DNA from: an uncultured Bacteroidota bacterium
Lineage (GTDB): Bacteria; Bacteroidota; Bacteroidia; Flavobacteriales; Flavobacteriaceae
Assembly (NCBI GenBank): GCA_902604715.1
Contig: CACLAD010000004.1
Span: 28,142-92,141, forward strand
DNA length: 64,000 bases
Reading direction: 5' to 3'
This document shows, in pieces, positions 19,183-28,168 of the stretch. The notes under the pieces were generated by a model that made no database searches, was not told the DNA's origin, and worked only from the letters and a program-made list of their open reading frames with translations. The translations under genes and the position numbers were made by a program. Within the stretch, counting starts at the first letter, position 1, and each line of letters starts with the position of its first letter.

Positions 19183-19362
19183 ATGAACAGTTTCTGGAAT
19201 CAAAATAATTATAGAAAACTATTTAATATGTCTGTTTTTTTAATCATTCTTGGTGGGGTATTATCTATTATTGAGTTGCTCACAGAAAATAGTAGTTCAA
19301 TATTCCTCTCCGGAATTGTTTTGCTAGTTATTTTGAAAATTTTTAAATCTAAATTTTTTTAA
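19183..19362 (+). CDS. Small two-helix membrane protein, 59 residues, unknown function
   Basis: An ATG at 19183, only 4 bases after the stop of the carbohydrate-binding gene, opens a 59-residue frame. It reads as a polar start (MNSFWNQNNYRKLFN), a hydrophobic helix (about 16-33), a short polar turn (TENSSS), a second hydrophobic helix (about 40-53) and a basic tail (KIFKSKFF). This hairpin topology with positive ends looks like a genuine small membrane protein rather than noise. I do not recognise a family. It may be co-transcribed with the gene before it; 92 bases separate it from the next gene. Confidence 0.55.
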   Translation: MNSFWNQNNYRKLFNMSVFLIILGGVLSIIELLTENSSSIFLSGIVLLVILKIFKSKFF

Positions 19363-19454
19363 GCAATAACTTTCCTAATGATGTTAGTATTATCTAAAAT
19401 TAGATGATTTTATAAAGCTTTTAATTTTAAATTTGTTTTTTTATTCACTTAGTT

Positions 19455-19955
19455 TTGATAAGAAAGGGCGATATTTCTGACATAGATGCTATTTTAAATA
19501 TTACAAAATCATGCGCAAAGCAAATGATTAAAAATGATATATATCAATGGAATGAACATTATCCAGACAGAGGCTCTTTCATCAAAGATGCGGAAAATCA
19601 AGAATTATATGTTTATGTCATAAACAGTAAGGTGGTTGCATGTATTTCTCTTTGTTTGCATATTGATGAAGTTTATTTACCTGTAAAATGGAAAACTAAA
19701 AATGATAATAATTTATACGTTCACAGATTGGCAGTTCATGCTGATTTTCAGCAAAAGGGTATTGGAAAAATCTTGATGGATTTTGCTGAAAAATATGGCA
19801 GAGAAAAAAAATTTATTTCTGTTAGGCTAGATACATTTTCTGTGAATAAAAGAAACTTAAAATTTTACGAATCGAGAGGTTATGAGCGATTAGAAGAAAT
19901 CTATTTTCCAAAGCAGAGTGAGTTTCCTTTTTATTGTTATGAATTAATAATTTGA
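19455..19955 (+). CDS. GNAT-family N-acetyltransferase
   Basis: This 166-residue acetyltransferase starts at a TTG (MIRKGDISDIDAILNITK). The acetyl-CoA-binding core is clear: YVHRLAVHADFQQKGIGKIL carries the V..(Q/R)..G.G pyrophosphate loop at about residues 95-114, followed by the ..FYESRGYERL strand-helix near 140-148. Substrate is unknown; the conserved KxCAKQM...QWNEHYP start is seen in a common flavobacterial GNAT group. Its stop overlaps the TTG start of the MATE gene as TTGA (four bases shared), which suggests translational coupling. No in-frame ATG offers a better start. Confidence 0.88.
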   Translation: MIRKGDISDIDAILNITKSCAKQMIKNDIYQWNEHYPDRGSFIKDAENQELYVYVINSKVVACISLCLHIDEVYLPVKWKTKNDNNLYVHRLAVHADFQQKGIGKILMDFAEKYGREKKFISVRLDTFSVNKRNLKFYESRGYERLEEIYFPKQSEFPFYCYELII

Positions 19956-21277
19956 CAAATTCAGTTAAAATTTCCGACATTCAAAAACTGGCAATACCTG
20001 CTTTAATTTCAGGAATTGCAGAACCAATATTATCAATAACAGATACAATTATTGTTGGAAATATGGATGAAAATGCAACTATTTCGCTTGGAGCAGTTGG
20101 CATTGTAAGTAGTTTTATTTCCATGTTAATTTGGGTGTTTGGTCAAACAAGAAGTGTGATTGCGTCAATCATTGCTCAAGCATTTGGTCAGAAGAAATTG
20201 GAGGAAGTGAAAGATCTTCCCGCTCAAGGAATCTTGATCATTATATTCAGTAGCTTTCTGATTATATTGCTAACCTACTTCAACTCAGAGGGGCTATTTA
20301 AATTTTACAATGCAAGCGGTAATCTTCTAAAATTTTGTGTTGAATATTTTAATATTAGAGTTTGGGGGCTACCCTTTACCTTACTTACCATAGGCATCTT
20401 TGGAATATTTCGAGGATTGCAAAACACATACTACCCTATGATAATTGCTATTGTTGGAACTATATTAAATATAGTGCTAGATATAATTTTAGTTTATGGA
20501 GTTGAGGGTTTTGTTGATCCAATGTTCATTCAAGGAGCTGCCTATGCTAGCTTAATTGCTCAAATATCCATGGCATTTCTTGCCGTTATATTATTGTACA
20601 AAAAAACCAATATTAAGCTTGCTGTAAAATTTCCTTTTAATCCCAAGATTAAATCTTTTATGCAGATGTTTGGAAATTTAGTTGTTAGAACTGCTTCACT
20701 TAATGTGACATTATATTTCTGTAATGCCTTTGCCACAAAGTACGGAGATGAGTTTATTGCTGCTTACACTATAGCAATTAATCTTTGGTTTCTTGTCGCA
20801 TTTATTATTGATGGATACTCAAGTGCTGGGACAATACTTTCCGGAAAACTGTATGGTGAAAAATCATATGGTGTACTTATGAAATTCGGAAATGATTTGA
20901 CAAAAATAGGAGTCAAAATTGGCATTATCATGTGCATTATTGGTTTTATTTTTTATTATCCTCTAGGAAGAATATTTAATAATGATCCTGTTGTTTTAAA
21001 AGAGTTTTATAATGTTTTTTGGATAATTCTGGCGATGCTTCCACTTTGCTCAATTGCATTTATTTTTGACGGATTATACAAGGGTTTGGGGTGGATGAAA
21101 GATCTTAGAAACGTACTACTATTCTCAACTTTTATAATCTTTGTTCCATTTGTTATTTTATTTGACCATTATGAACTTGGGTTGCATGGAATCTTTTATG
21201 CATTTACTCTTTGGATTTTATCTAGATCAATTCCTCTGATAATTAAATTCAGAAAAACATTTAATAAGCTTTCATAA
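19952..21277 (+). CDS. MATE-family multidrug/toxin efflux transporter
   Basis: The 441-residue protein is a 12-helix integral membrane protein of the MATE family. The N-terminal IPALISGIAEPILSITDTI stretch and the LGAVGIVSS helix match DinF/NorM-type transporters, and the paired six-helix halves are visible (second half from about 220, NLVVRTASLNVTLYF). It would export drugs or metabolites by Na+ or H+ antiport. The start is a TTG that overlaps the GNAT stop by four bases. The GNAT/MATE pairing may form a small detoxification unit (acetylation plus export), but this is inference from position only. Confidence 0.92.
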   Translation: MTNSVKISDIQKLAIPALISGIAEPILSITDTIIVGNMDENATISLGAVGIVSSFISMLIWVFGQTRSVIASIIAQAFGQKKLEEVKDLPAQGILIIIFSSFLIILLTYFNSEGLFKFYNASGNLLKFCVEYFNIRVWGLPFTLLTIGIFGIFRGLQNTYYPMIIAIVGTILNIVLDIILVYGVEGFVDPMFIQGAAYASLIAQISMAFLAVILLYKKTNIKLAVKFPFNPKIKSFMQMFGNLVVRTASLNVTLYFCNAFATKYGDEFIAAYTIAINLWFLVAFIIDGYSSAGTILSGKLYGEKSYGVLMKFGNDLTKIGVKIGIIMCIIGFIFYYPLGRIFNNDPVVLKEFYNVFWIILAMLPLCSIAFIFDGLYKGLGWMKDLRNVLLFSTFIIFVPFVILFDHYELGLHGIFYAFTLWILSRSIPLIIKFRKTFNKLS

Positions 21278-21310
21278 ATAATGTAAATTTGGAGCTCAAT
21301 AATTAACTAA

Positions 21311-21760
21311 ATGCCAAATATTAGAATTACCAAAAAGTTTAGATTTGAAGCAGCACATGCTCTTTATGGTTATGACGGAAAATGTAAAAATATTCATGGT
21401 CATAACTACAATCTTTTTGTGACTGTAATTGGGGTTCCTGTCAACGAAAGTTCTAATGTAAAATGTGGAATGGTTATGGATTTTGGTGACCTAAAAAAAA
21501 TAGTCAATTCTGAAATAATTGAGAAATTTGATCACTCAGTAATTTTAAATAAAAACTCTCCCCACAAAGAACTTGCTAATAATTTAATAATTGATGGCCA
21601 CAAAGTAGTTATGGCTGATTATCAACCAACAATTGAGGAAATGGTGGTTGACTTTGCTAGCAAAATCTCTTCAAAACTACCAGTTGAAATTAAACTTCAC
21701 TCACTTAAACTAGAAGAAACAGAAACCTCATATTCAGAGTGGTTTGCTGCTGACAATTAA
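21311..21760 (+). CDS. queD: 6-carboxy-5,6,7,8-tetrahydropterin synthase QueD / PTPS family
   Basis: This 149-residue enzyme converts dihydroneopterin triphosphate to 6-carboxytetrahydropterin in the queuosine/7-deazaguanine pathway. Zinc ligands are His16 (FEAAHAL) and His29 and His31 (the CKNIHGHNY motif), with catalytic Cys25 in the C-x3-HGH pattern typical of QueD. MDFGDLKK, the FDHSVIL motif and PTIEEM...LEETETSYSEW complete the T-fold signature. It starts 33 bases after the MATE gene and is followed by lpxH after 29 bases. The other queuosine genes are not in this window. PTPS proper is the alternative name, but the CxxxHGH spacing favours QueD. Confidence 0.93.
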   Translation: MPNIRITKKFRFEAAHALYGYDGKCKNIHGHNYNLFVTVIGVPVNESSNVKCGMVMDFGDLKKIVNSEIIEKFDHSVILNKNSPHKELANNLIIDGHKVVMADYQPTIEEMVVDFASKISSKLPVEIKLHSLKLEETETSYSEWFAADN

Positions 21761-21789
21761 TCTTTTATATATCTTTGGCTTAATAAGTC

Positions 21790-22554
21790 ATGAAAGTAAC
21801 CGAAGGAAAGAAAATATATTTTGCATCTGACAACCATTTAGGAATACCTGATTCTAAGTCAAGCTTGGTGCGTGAGAAAAAGTTGGTAAAATGGCTAGAC
21901 ACCATTAAAGTTGATGCACATTCAATTTACCTTCTTGGTGATTTATTTGACTTTTGGTTTGAATACAAAACAGTTGTACCTAAAGGATTCACAAGGGTTT
22001 TAGGAAAAATAGCAGAAATTTCTGATTCTGGAATTCAGATATATTTCTTTCCGGGAAATCATGATATGTGGGTTAATGATTACTTCCAAAAAGAGCTTGG
22101 AGTAAAGGTAATTACAGAACCTCAGGAGTTTGAAATAAATGATAAAAGTTTTCTAGTTGGACATGGAGATGGTTTAGGTCCTGGTGATACTTCTTACAAA
22201 TTGATGAAAAAATTCATTACGGGAAATAGATTTTTTAAGTGGTGCTTTAGATGGATTCATCCTGACATTGGGGTCAAACTTGGTCAATTTCTTTCAAGGG
22301 AAAAGAAAATAATGTCAGCAAAAAAAGATATTGGTGATGTTGAAAATCAGTGGCTAACCCAGTACTGTAGAAAAAAACTTGAAACAAAGCATTATGACTA
22401 TTTCATTTTTGGTCACTCTCACATTCCAGTTGAATTAAATTTAAACTCAGAGTCTAAATACATTAATCTGAGTGACTCTTTTCCTCTTCCTACAAATTTC
22501 ACCTATGCCGAGTTTGACGGGAATAAGCTAAGCCTGAAAAGGTATAATGATTAA
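21790..22554 (+). CDS. lpxH: UDP-2,3-diacylglucosamine diphosphatase (LpxH-type metallophosphoesterase)
   Basis: This 254-residue calcineurin-like phosphoesterase would hydrolyse UDP-2,3-diacylglucosamine to lipid X in lipid A synthesis, acting at the inner face of the inner membrane. The five metallophosphoesterase blocks are in order: D-N-H (FASDNHLG, residues 12-19), GDLFDFWFEY, GNHDMW, GHGDGLGPGD and FGHSHIPVEL. Length and the LGDLFDFW and GNHD motifs fit LpxH of Bacteroidota. The first block has Asn between Asp14 and His16 (DNH instead of the more usual DXH with small X), which is normal for this group. The stop overlaps the convergent next gene by four bases. Confidence 0.92.
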   Translation: MKVTEGKKIYFASDNHLGIPDSKSSLVREKKLVKWLDTIKVDAHSIYLLGDLFDFWFEYKTVVPKGFTRVLGKIAEISDSGIQIYFFPGNHDMWVNDYFQKELGVKVITEPQEFEINDKSFLVGHGDGLGPGDTSYKLMKKFITGNRFFKWCFRWIHPDIGVKLGQFLSREKKIMSAKKDIGDVENQWLTQYCRKKLETKHYDYFIFGHSHIPVELNLNSESKYINLSDSFPLPTNFTYAEFDGNKLSLKRYND

Positions 22555-22934
22555 TTTTTCTGAATCTTTCTTTTAAAATCTTTATCCTCTTTTCTTCCAT
22601 AATACATGTTGCCAATTAGGGCAATGACTTCTTCTACAATTTCATCTGGCTTTGCCGATTCAATCGGAAATACAAGCCCACTCATACTGATCAATTCATT
22701 CCCATTGCAATCTAAATCTATCGCAGTAGCATAATAATATCTAAGAACATAATCTAAAGAGTAATTACTGTCTTTATATTTACTTTTGAAAATTAAGGAA
22801 TCGGAAAAAGTAGTTTTTAAAGTTCTATACCCTTTTTCCATATTATTGTTTTTAATATAGACTTCCATATCTAGTTTTTCTTGTGCTATGGAAAGTGATG
22901 TAAATAGCAAAACAACAAAAATAATAAGCCTCAT
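22551..22934 (-). CDS. Exported protein of unknown function, 127 residues
   Basis: A signal peptide (MRLIIFVVLLFTSLSIAQ) is followed by a small soluble domain with a YYYATAIDLDCNGNEL segment and a lysine-rich C-terminus (KEDKDFKRKIQKN). I do not recognise a family. The start codon overlaps the stop of the TonB-dependent receptor gene as TAATG, so the two are probably translated together and this may be a periplasmic accessory of the receptor. Its 3' end overlaps lpxH convergently by four bases, so no room exists for a terminator between them. Confidence 0.75.
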   Translation of the reverse strand: MRLIIFVVLLFTSLSIAQEKLDMEVYIKNNNMEKGYRTLKTTFSDSLIFKSKYKDSNYSLDYVLRYYYATAIDLDCNGNELISMSGLVFPIESAKPDEIVEEVIALIGNMYYGRKEDKDFKRKIQKN

Positions 22935-24913
22935 TAGAAAGTAGTTTTAATTGAAAGGATGAAACTTCTAAGTGAAGCTGGCTCGTAAAACCTGCTGCCA
23001 AATGCGTTGGTTCTAATATTGTCAAAGTATTTTTCATCAAGTAAGTTTCTTACATGTAAACCAGCTTCTAGGAAAAACCCTCTGAAATTAAACTCGTTTT
23101 TTAGAGCAATATTTGACAGTAAATACGAAGGAACTTTTACTTCATTATTATTGTCCGCATATAATGAATTTACATATTTTAAATCCATTTTTAAATCAAA
23201 ACCCTTGTATCCATAAAGCCACTCAAGGGCAAAATTGGATTTTGGAATTCCAGGTAAATCTCCACTAACACCTTGGTTTTCAAATTCATATTTAGCTTGA
23301 GTATATGATGCATTTAATTGCCCTGACTTCCCTAAGTTATAACTAGCCTCAAACTCAGCACCAACTCTTTTTGAGGTCCCTAGATTTCTGTAGAAGTTCA
23401 TACCCTCAAAACCCTCTAATTCGTAACGAACTATTTCGTCTTTTGTGTCAATATAAAATGCTGCAATGCTGAAAGATAAATTTTGTGAATTCTTTCTAAA
23501 ACCTATGTCAAATCCGCTTGAATTCATTGGATTTAAATCTTCATTGAATCCAACGCCATTTGGATTTGCTGAGAGCTCACTTAATGACGGTGTTTCATAA
23601 GATTCTCCATAATTTATATAAACTTCATCATTTCTATTTAAGTTATAAATTAATCCAATATTGGGGGAAAAAGCATTAAGTGACTTAGAATAATCAAGAT
23701 ATTGTTGATCAATCCCAATATTGTCATGTGATGAAATTTTGTGTAGATCAAACCTTACGCCTGATTGAATACTATAATTTTCTTCGTTGTATGAAGCAAG
23801 AGCAAAAGCCCCATAAGACTTAAAAGACTCAATCTGATCAAGGGTTATAAAACCCTTTTCCCCTTCATTATTTTCAAATCTTTTTCTGTCGTCTTTTTGA
23901 TCTTGAATTGACGTTCCAACTATCCATTCAAAATTCTGAGATTTATCTTTGATGCTTATTTCCGCACCAGAGAAATCTCTCTCTAATTCAACATAACCTC
24001 CATTTGTAAATGGCAGTAATCCTACAAAATCACGATTACTGTAATATACATTTGAATTAACCTCACCAAGTTTTGTATCCCAGTCTAAAACTAGTCCTGT
24101 TTGAATTTGTTTAATTGATTCTTGTGAATTATAAAGCACATTTCTGTCTCTTGCTTGTGATCTATTTTCTTCAACTGATTCAATATTTAATCCTCCTGGG
24201 TCAAAAGCGTAAGGGCTATCGAAATAAAGCAAATTGAATTTCAAATTAATCTTTTGGAATTTCCTTGTATGCTTAAAAAATAAAGACTTGTTTAAGTAGC
24301 TACTATGATCTCTATATCCATCACTCTCAGCTTGAGTAATGTTTAAAATAGTGGATGACTTTTGACTGTTTGTTGAGTATAATCCTTTAATATTTTTGTA
24401 ACCATAACTTCCATAACCAGCCTCCATAATATATTTATTGGAAAGGTTAGAAAAGGTGTTTACACTAACCACTCCACCCGATGCATTTCCATATCTTGTG
24501 GATGACAGGCTTTTCATAATCTCTACATTTTCAATCAGTTCAAAAGGGATATTATCTACTTGTGATTGTCCATCTGGTGTTGTGAGTGGAATTCCATCAA
24601 GAATAATTTTAATACCTCTAATTCCAAAAGCTGATCGGGCTCCAAAGCCTCTTATTGCCATTCTGTTGTCTTGCGCTTGATTCTCACTATTTGTAATCCA
24701 AAGGCCAGGTGAAAAATCAATGGCATCCTGAAAATTAATGGGTCTAATTTCATTTTGCTTGTAGGATATTTCGGAAACCGATAATGCTGGGTTTGTTTGG
24801 TTTATTAAAGTACTTTTAAGTACTACTCTGTCTAAAATTAGTGTATCTGATTGTATGGCAAATACATTGATTTGTAACAGTGAAAAGATAATTGAAACTA
24901 AAATTCTACTCAT
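22934..24913 (-). CDS. TonB-dependent outer-membrane receptor (siderophore/metal type)
   Basis: This 659-residue receptor has a signal peptide (about 1-19) and a plug domain (about 45-160) with AIDFSPGLWI, MAIRGFGARS, IKIILDGIPLT, IENVEIMKSLSSTRYGNASGGVVSVNT. A 22-strand type barrel ends with SLRSFILSIKTTF. It lacks the carboxypeptidase-like N-domain of SusC, so it belongs with iron, siderophore, cobalamin or similar receptors. The ligand is not evident. Its start overlaps the 3' end of the YadA/S74 gene by 8 bases, and its stop overlaps the start of the next small exported gene, forming a three-gene minus-strand run. Confidence 0.93.
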   Translation of the reverse strand: MSRILVSIIFSLLQINVFAIQSDTLILDRVVLKSTLINQTNPALSVSEISYKQNEIRPINFQDAIDFSPGLWITNSENQAQDNRMAIRGFGARSAFGIRGIKIILDGIPLTTPDGQSQVDNIPFELIENVEIMKSLSSTRYGNASGGVVSVNTFSNLSNKYIMEAGYGSYGYKNIKGLYSTNSQKSSTILNITQAESDGYRDHSSYLNKSLFFKHTRKFQKINLKFNLLYFDSPYAFDPGGLNIESVEENRSQARDRNVLYNSQESIKQIQTGLVLDWDTKLGEVNSNVYYSNRDFVGLLPFTNGGYVELERDFSGAEISIKDKSQNFEWIVGTSIQDQKDDRKRFENNEGEKGFITLDQIESFKSYGAFALASYNEENYSIQSGVRFDLHKISSHDNIGIDQQYLDYSKSLNAFSPNIGLIYNLNRNDEVYINYGESYETPSLSELSANPNGVGFNEDLNPMNSSGFDIGFRKNSQNLSFSIAAFYIDTKDEIVRYELEGFEGMNFYRNLGTSKRVGAEFEASYNLGKSGQLNASYTQAKYEFENQGVSGDLPGIPKSNFALEWLYGYKGFDLKMDLKYVNSLYADNNNEVKVPSYLLSNIALKNEFNFRGFFLEAGLHVRNLLDEKYFDNIRTNAFGSRFYEPASLRSFILSIKTTF

Positions 24914-25913
24914 TTAGATTTGCTAATAATTTCTCAATTTTTGAAAGTCTAAGATCCTGACTTTTTATAATTTTATTTTGCTCTTTCAGTGCATTGATAA
25001 GTACAGGCACTAATCCTTGATAGTTTACTGCTAACATTTCATTGTCACCCTCACTTACAAGTTCAGGAAACACTTCTTGAATCTCTTGTGCAAGTACACC
25101 TATCTTTTGTTTGCCTTTCATCTCATAGGACTTACCATCTATTTGTAATAGTTTAGGAAGTGTAGAACCAAGAGATACTATGTTTGACTTTAATCTTGCA
25201 TCAGATTGAACTTCAACGTCACCCACTACAGTAAGGTCATTACTTACTGTAGCATCACCATTAAACATCACTTTAAATGCATCTGATAAACCTGCTGAGG
25301 TGCCATTACCAATTACAAAAGCCGTGTTTGAAGTGCTAAAAGATGTAGCACTATTAGTAACAGAAGAACCGGAAGAATTGTAATGTCCAATTACCAAAGA
25401 TCCATAATCACTTGCTGTTGTACTTCTTCCGATTGCAGTTGAAACACCTCCACTTGCTGTTGTACTAATTCCCATGGCTGTAGAATTAGGTCCATTTGCT
25501 ATTGTGCTTAATCCCATTGCTGTGGAACTAATACCGCTTGCCGTTGTGGCATATCCCATTGCTGTGGAAACTTCTCCACTTGCTGTTGTACTTGCTCCCA
25601 TAGCTGTTGAGTTGTTTGCACTTGCTGTTGTTTGATTTCCCATTGCCGTAGAACCATCTCCACTTGCTATTGTACTTACCCCCATAGATGTAGAGACACT
25701 TCCGTTTGCTGCAGTGGCATATCCCATAGCTGTACAATAACTTTCACTAGCTGTTGTTTGATATCCCATTGCTATTGAATAATTTCCGCTTGCAATTGTT
25801 TGATATCCCACTGCTGAAGAATAGGTGCCTGAATTGTTTGTACCACTTGTGCTTATTTGTGCATTCATTATAAATGGGAAAATCAATGCTAAAAGTGTAA
25901 ATAGTTTTTTCAT
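24906..25913 (-). CDS. YadA-head-repeat surface protein with C-terminal S74 chaperone domain (copy A)
   Basis: The 335-residue protein has a signal peptide (about 1-19, ending NAQ) and ten 14-residue YadA-type head repeats (about 32-171, pattern STAMGxxTTASGxx). A short shaft ([21 protein letters not shown]) precedes a C-terminal Peptidase_S74/chaperone-of-endosialidase domain ([42 protein letters not shown]) and a coiled-coil end. In known proteins the S74 domain trimerises and may self-cleave, so a trimeric fibre on the surface is likely. It lacks a YadA anchor barrel. A paralogue lies at 40038-41054. It overlaps the TonB receptor gene by 8 bases. Confidence 0.88.
   Translation of the reverse strand: MKKLFTLLALIFPFIMNAQISTSGTNNSGTYSSAVGYQTIASGNYSIAMGYQTTASESYCTAMGYATAANGSVSTSMGVSTIASGDGSTAMGNQTTASANNSTAMGASTTASGEVSTAMGYATTASGISSTAMGLSTIANGPNSTAMGISTTASGGVSTAIGRSTTASDYGSLVIGHYNSSGSSVTNSATSFSTSNTAFVIGNGTSAGLSDAFKVMFNGDATVSNDLTVVGDVEVQSDARLKSNIVSLGSTLPKLLQIDGKSYEMKGKQKIGVLAQEIQEVFPELVSEGDNEMLAVNYQGLVPVLINALKEQNKIIKSQDLRLSKIEKLLANLNE
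25401..25820 (-). repeat. Ten 42-bp in-frame repeats coding YadA head units (copy A)
   Basis: The DNA of the YadA-like gene repeats every 42 bases, each unit coding the 14-residue pattern S-T-A-M-G-x-x-T-T-A-S-G-x-x. Copies vary at the x positions and at some core positions, more than in the paralogue at 40131-40550. Confidence 0.85.
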
Positions 25914-25968
25914 CTTGAAAATTTTTTGGTTAAGATAGTAAGTTGTTTAGGGTTTATCAAGTCATTTC

Positions 25969-26118
25969 TCAGTCAAATTTTTTTGGTTGATTATGTCTTG
26001 AGTAATAGCCAAGATCATTTTCTTTATCCTTCTTTTTTTGATTGTGAATATCCCATATTTGAAGAAATATATATATTGCAAATACACAACCTCCTACTAT
26101 ATACATCGCTATAATCAT
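25969..26118 (-). CDS. Small single-helix membrane protein, 49 residues
   Basis: An ATG at 26118, 3 bases after the stop of the MFS gene, gives a 49-residue frame: an N-terminal hydrophobic helix (about 2-21, AMYIVGGCVFAIYIF) and a charged cytoplasmic-type tail (HNQKKKDKENDLGYY) ending RHNQPKKFD. The hydrophobic-then-charged layout is that of a real membrane microprotein. I do not recognise a family; small subunits of transport or respiratory complexes look like this, but that is only a resemblance. Position suggests co-transcription with the transporter. The next gene on this strand begins 55 bases on. Confidence 0.55.
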   Translation of the reverse strand: MIIAMYIVGGCVFAIYIFLQIWDIHNQKKKDKENDLGYYSRHNQPKKFD

Positions 26119-26121
26119 AAT

Positions 26122-27384
26122 TTATTTATTTTCGTTCATATCTTTTGTTAAATCTAATTTTCTAAATTTCGGAAATTTAATCGCTGTAAACCCAACTGTC
26201 AATATTGTCATTACACCTCCAAATACCACAGCAGGTACTGTTCCCATTAATTTTGCTGTTGCCCCACTTTCAAATGCACCCAGCTCGTTTGATGAACCAA
26301 CAAATATTGAATTTACGGAAGCAACTCTTCCTCTAAATTCATCTGGTGTTTTTAATTGTAAAATAGTTTGTCTAATAATCATTGAAACTCCATCGGTTAA
26401 TCCATACATAAATAGTGCAAATACTGAGAGCCAGAATATATCAGAAACCCCAAATACAATTATCGAAATTCCAAAACAAAAAATGGCAAAGAGCAGCTTC
26501 TTACCAGCATTTCTTGTAAGCGGGATATGAGCAGAAGCAACCATCATTAAAACTGACCCTACTGCTGGTGCTGCTCTTAAAATTCCAAATCCCTCTGAAC
26601 CAACATTTAATATATCTTGTGCATAAATTGGTAGTAGTGCAATTGCTCCTCCAAATAAAACGGCAACCATGTCAAGAGTCAATGCAACTAAGATAGCCTT
26701 CGTTTTATATACAAAGTTTAGACCTGCTTTCAGACTTTGATATATTGGTTCGCCAATGTTGGGATTTAAAATAGGTTTCTTTTTTATAAATCCGATTAAT
26801 AAAAGCCCAATTACTATCGTTAATAACACAATCCCCATCGAATTGTGAACCCCAATCCATGCTATAGAAAACCCTGCAAATGCAGGACCCAATACAACTG
26901 CTAGTTGCCAAGTTGAACTACTCCAAGTTGCTGCATTTGGGTAAACTCGTTTTGGTACAATCAAAGCAACTAATGAAAAAATTGTAGGGCCAATAAAAGC
27001 TCTTATAAACCCCCCTAAGAAAACCAAAATATATATTCCCGTTAAAATTTGAGAATTTTCGTAATTATCATAAACATATGGGCCTGTTATAAAATAATAG
27101 CCAATGGCAACTAATAGAAATGCTAAAATACACTGAACAAATAACATCTTTTTTTCCCGTTGATCAACTATATGTCCCGCAAACAGTGCTGTTGAAATAG
27201 CTGGAATAACTTCAACCAAGCCAATCAGGCCTAAAGAAAGTGGGTCTTTTGTTAAACTATACACCTCCCATTCAACAATAATAAACTGCATTGACCATCC
27301 GAAAACAAGTATAAACCTTATAACAAGGAAAAAATTAAACTCCTTAAATCTAAGTGCTGCGTACGGGTCTAATTTTTCTTCCAC
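26122..27384 (-). CDS. MFS transporter (MFS_3/enterobactin-exporter-like)
   Basis: This 420-residue major facilitator has about 12 membrane helices. It shows the GHIVDQREKK loop between helices 2 and 3 (the conserved MFS G-x3-D-R motif region) and a FGILRAAPAVGSVLM segment typical of the MFS_3 group that includes the enterobactin exporter EntS. The RGRVASVNSIFVGSSNELGAFESG stretch is also characteristic of this group. The substrate is unknown. It lies one base after the nuclease gene and three bases before a 49-residue membrane protein, so the three probably share a transcript. Confidence 0.9.
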   Translation of the reverse strand: MEEKLDPYAALRFKEFNFFLVIRFILVFGWSMQFIIVEWEVYSLTKDPLSLGLIGLVEVIPAISTALFAGHIVDQREKKMLFVQCILAFLLVAIGYYFITGPYVYDNYENSQILTGIYILVFLGGFIRAFIGPTIFSLVALIVPKRVYPNAATWSSSTWQLAVVLGPAFAGFSIAWIGVHNSMGIVLLTIVIGLLLIGFIKKKPILNPNIGEPIYQSLKAGLNFVYKTKAILVALTLDMVAVLFGGAIALLPIYAQDILNVGSEGFGILRAAPAVGSVLMMVASAHIPLTRNAGKKLLFAIFCFGISIIVFGVSDIFWLSVFALFMYGLTDGVSMIIRQTILQLKTPDEFRGRVASVNSIFVGSSNELGAFESGATAKLMGTVPAVVFGGVMTILTVGFTAIKFPKFRKLDLTKDMNENK

Positions 27385-27385
27385 G

Positions 27386-28165
27386 CTAATTGGTCAACTC
27401 TTTTGCTTGATAAATCAAAAATTCTGCCTCTTTTTTCATTTCCGGTAATTTTAGATGAATAAAGTCATTATAATTTGGGTGTAAAACCAGTAAGTTCATT
27501 GAGCTAATTTTCTTTTTATAGTTCTTTTCAATTATACATCTATAAACATTTTGTTGTAGAGCATACCTATTAAAACTATTATCGGCTACATGAGATAATC
27601 CATCGTATCCAAAGTTAAAATCCTTTAGAACTGGCTGATTGTTTTGGTCTACTAGTTTTGAGGTTCTTTTCCAATCAAAAATAAATAGTTCGCCATTTTC
27701 TTTTTCATAAGCCATATCAACAGTACCAGCCAATGAAAGATTTTTGTCATAAATTTTCCATTCTGTTCTGTAGGGTTTTAATCTTTTGTATTTATTGTGA
27801 AAATTTTTGAAATATTCAAACTCTGGTGGATAATCATTGTGAAGTTTAGAGTTGTAAAAGTCTTCTATCTTCTCATGTAATATAGTCCCTTTTGATGCGG
27901 CATCAATTCTCTTCTTTTCCCAACCATTTGAGATTTGTTTTATAACTGACTCTAATATTTCAGAATCATAATCAATGTGATCTCGTTCTAATTTTTCTTT
28001 AGCCTTTCTCTCTGCCCAGTAGGCTTTATCAAATTTTGGAAAAAACTTATCAATGATTTCAGTAACCGAAAATTTAATCTTTTTACCGTCGACAAAATAA
28101 TCGTGATTAGCCTCATCAAAACTAATCCTGCCATCATTTATATGTCTGTTAATTTCTGCTAGCAA
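27386..28165 (-). CDS. PD-(D/E)XK superfamily nuclease (RecB/Cas4-like)
   Basis: The 259-residue protein has the core of the RecB-like nuclease fold: a GTILHEKIEDFY helix with the conserved His, LAGTVDMAYE with the metal-binding Asp, FIFDWKRTS with the D-x-K catalytic pair, and YALQQNVYRCIIE with the QxxxY motif. It would cut or trim DNA with Mg2+. No helicase, Cas or phage genes are next to it; neighbours are an MFS transporter and OsmC. The cysteine cluster of Cas4/AddB is not seen. A lone repair or recombination nuclease is the most economical reading. Confidence 0.85.
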   Translation of the reverse strand: MLAEINRHINDGRISFDEANHDYFVDGKKIKFSVTEIIDKFFPKFDKAYWAERKAKEKLERDHIDYDSEILESVIKQISNGWEKKRIDAASKGTILHEKIEDFYNSKLHNDYPPEFEYFKNFHNKYKRLKPYRTEWKIYDKNLSLAGTVDMAYEKENGELFIFDWKRTSKLVDQNNQPVLKDFNFGYDGLSHVADNSFNRYALQQNVYRCIIEKNYKKKISSMNLLVLHPNYNDFIHLKLPEMKKEAEFLIYQAKELTN

Positions 28166-28168
28166 TTT

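Noticed and set aside
27386..28165. RecB-like nuclease as part of a CRISPR or defence system
   Set aside because: No cas, restriction, toxin or helicase gene is adjacent, and the Cas4 cysteine cluster is absent.
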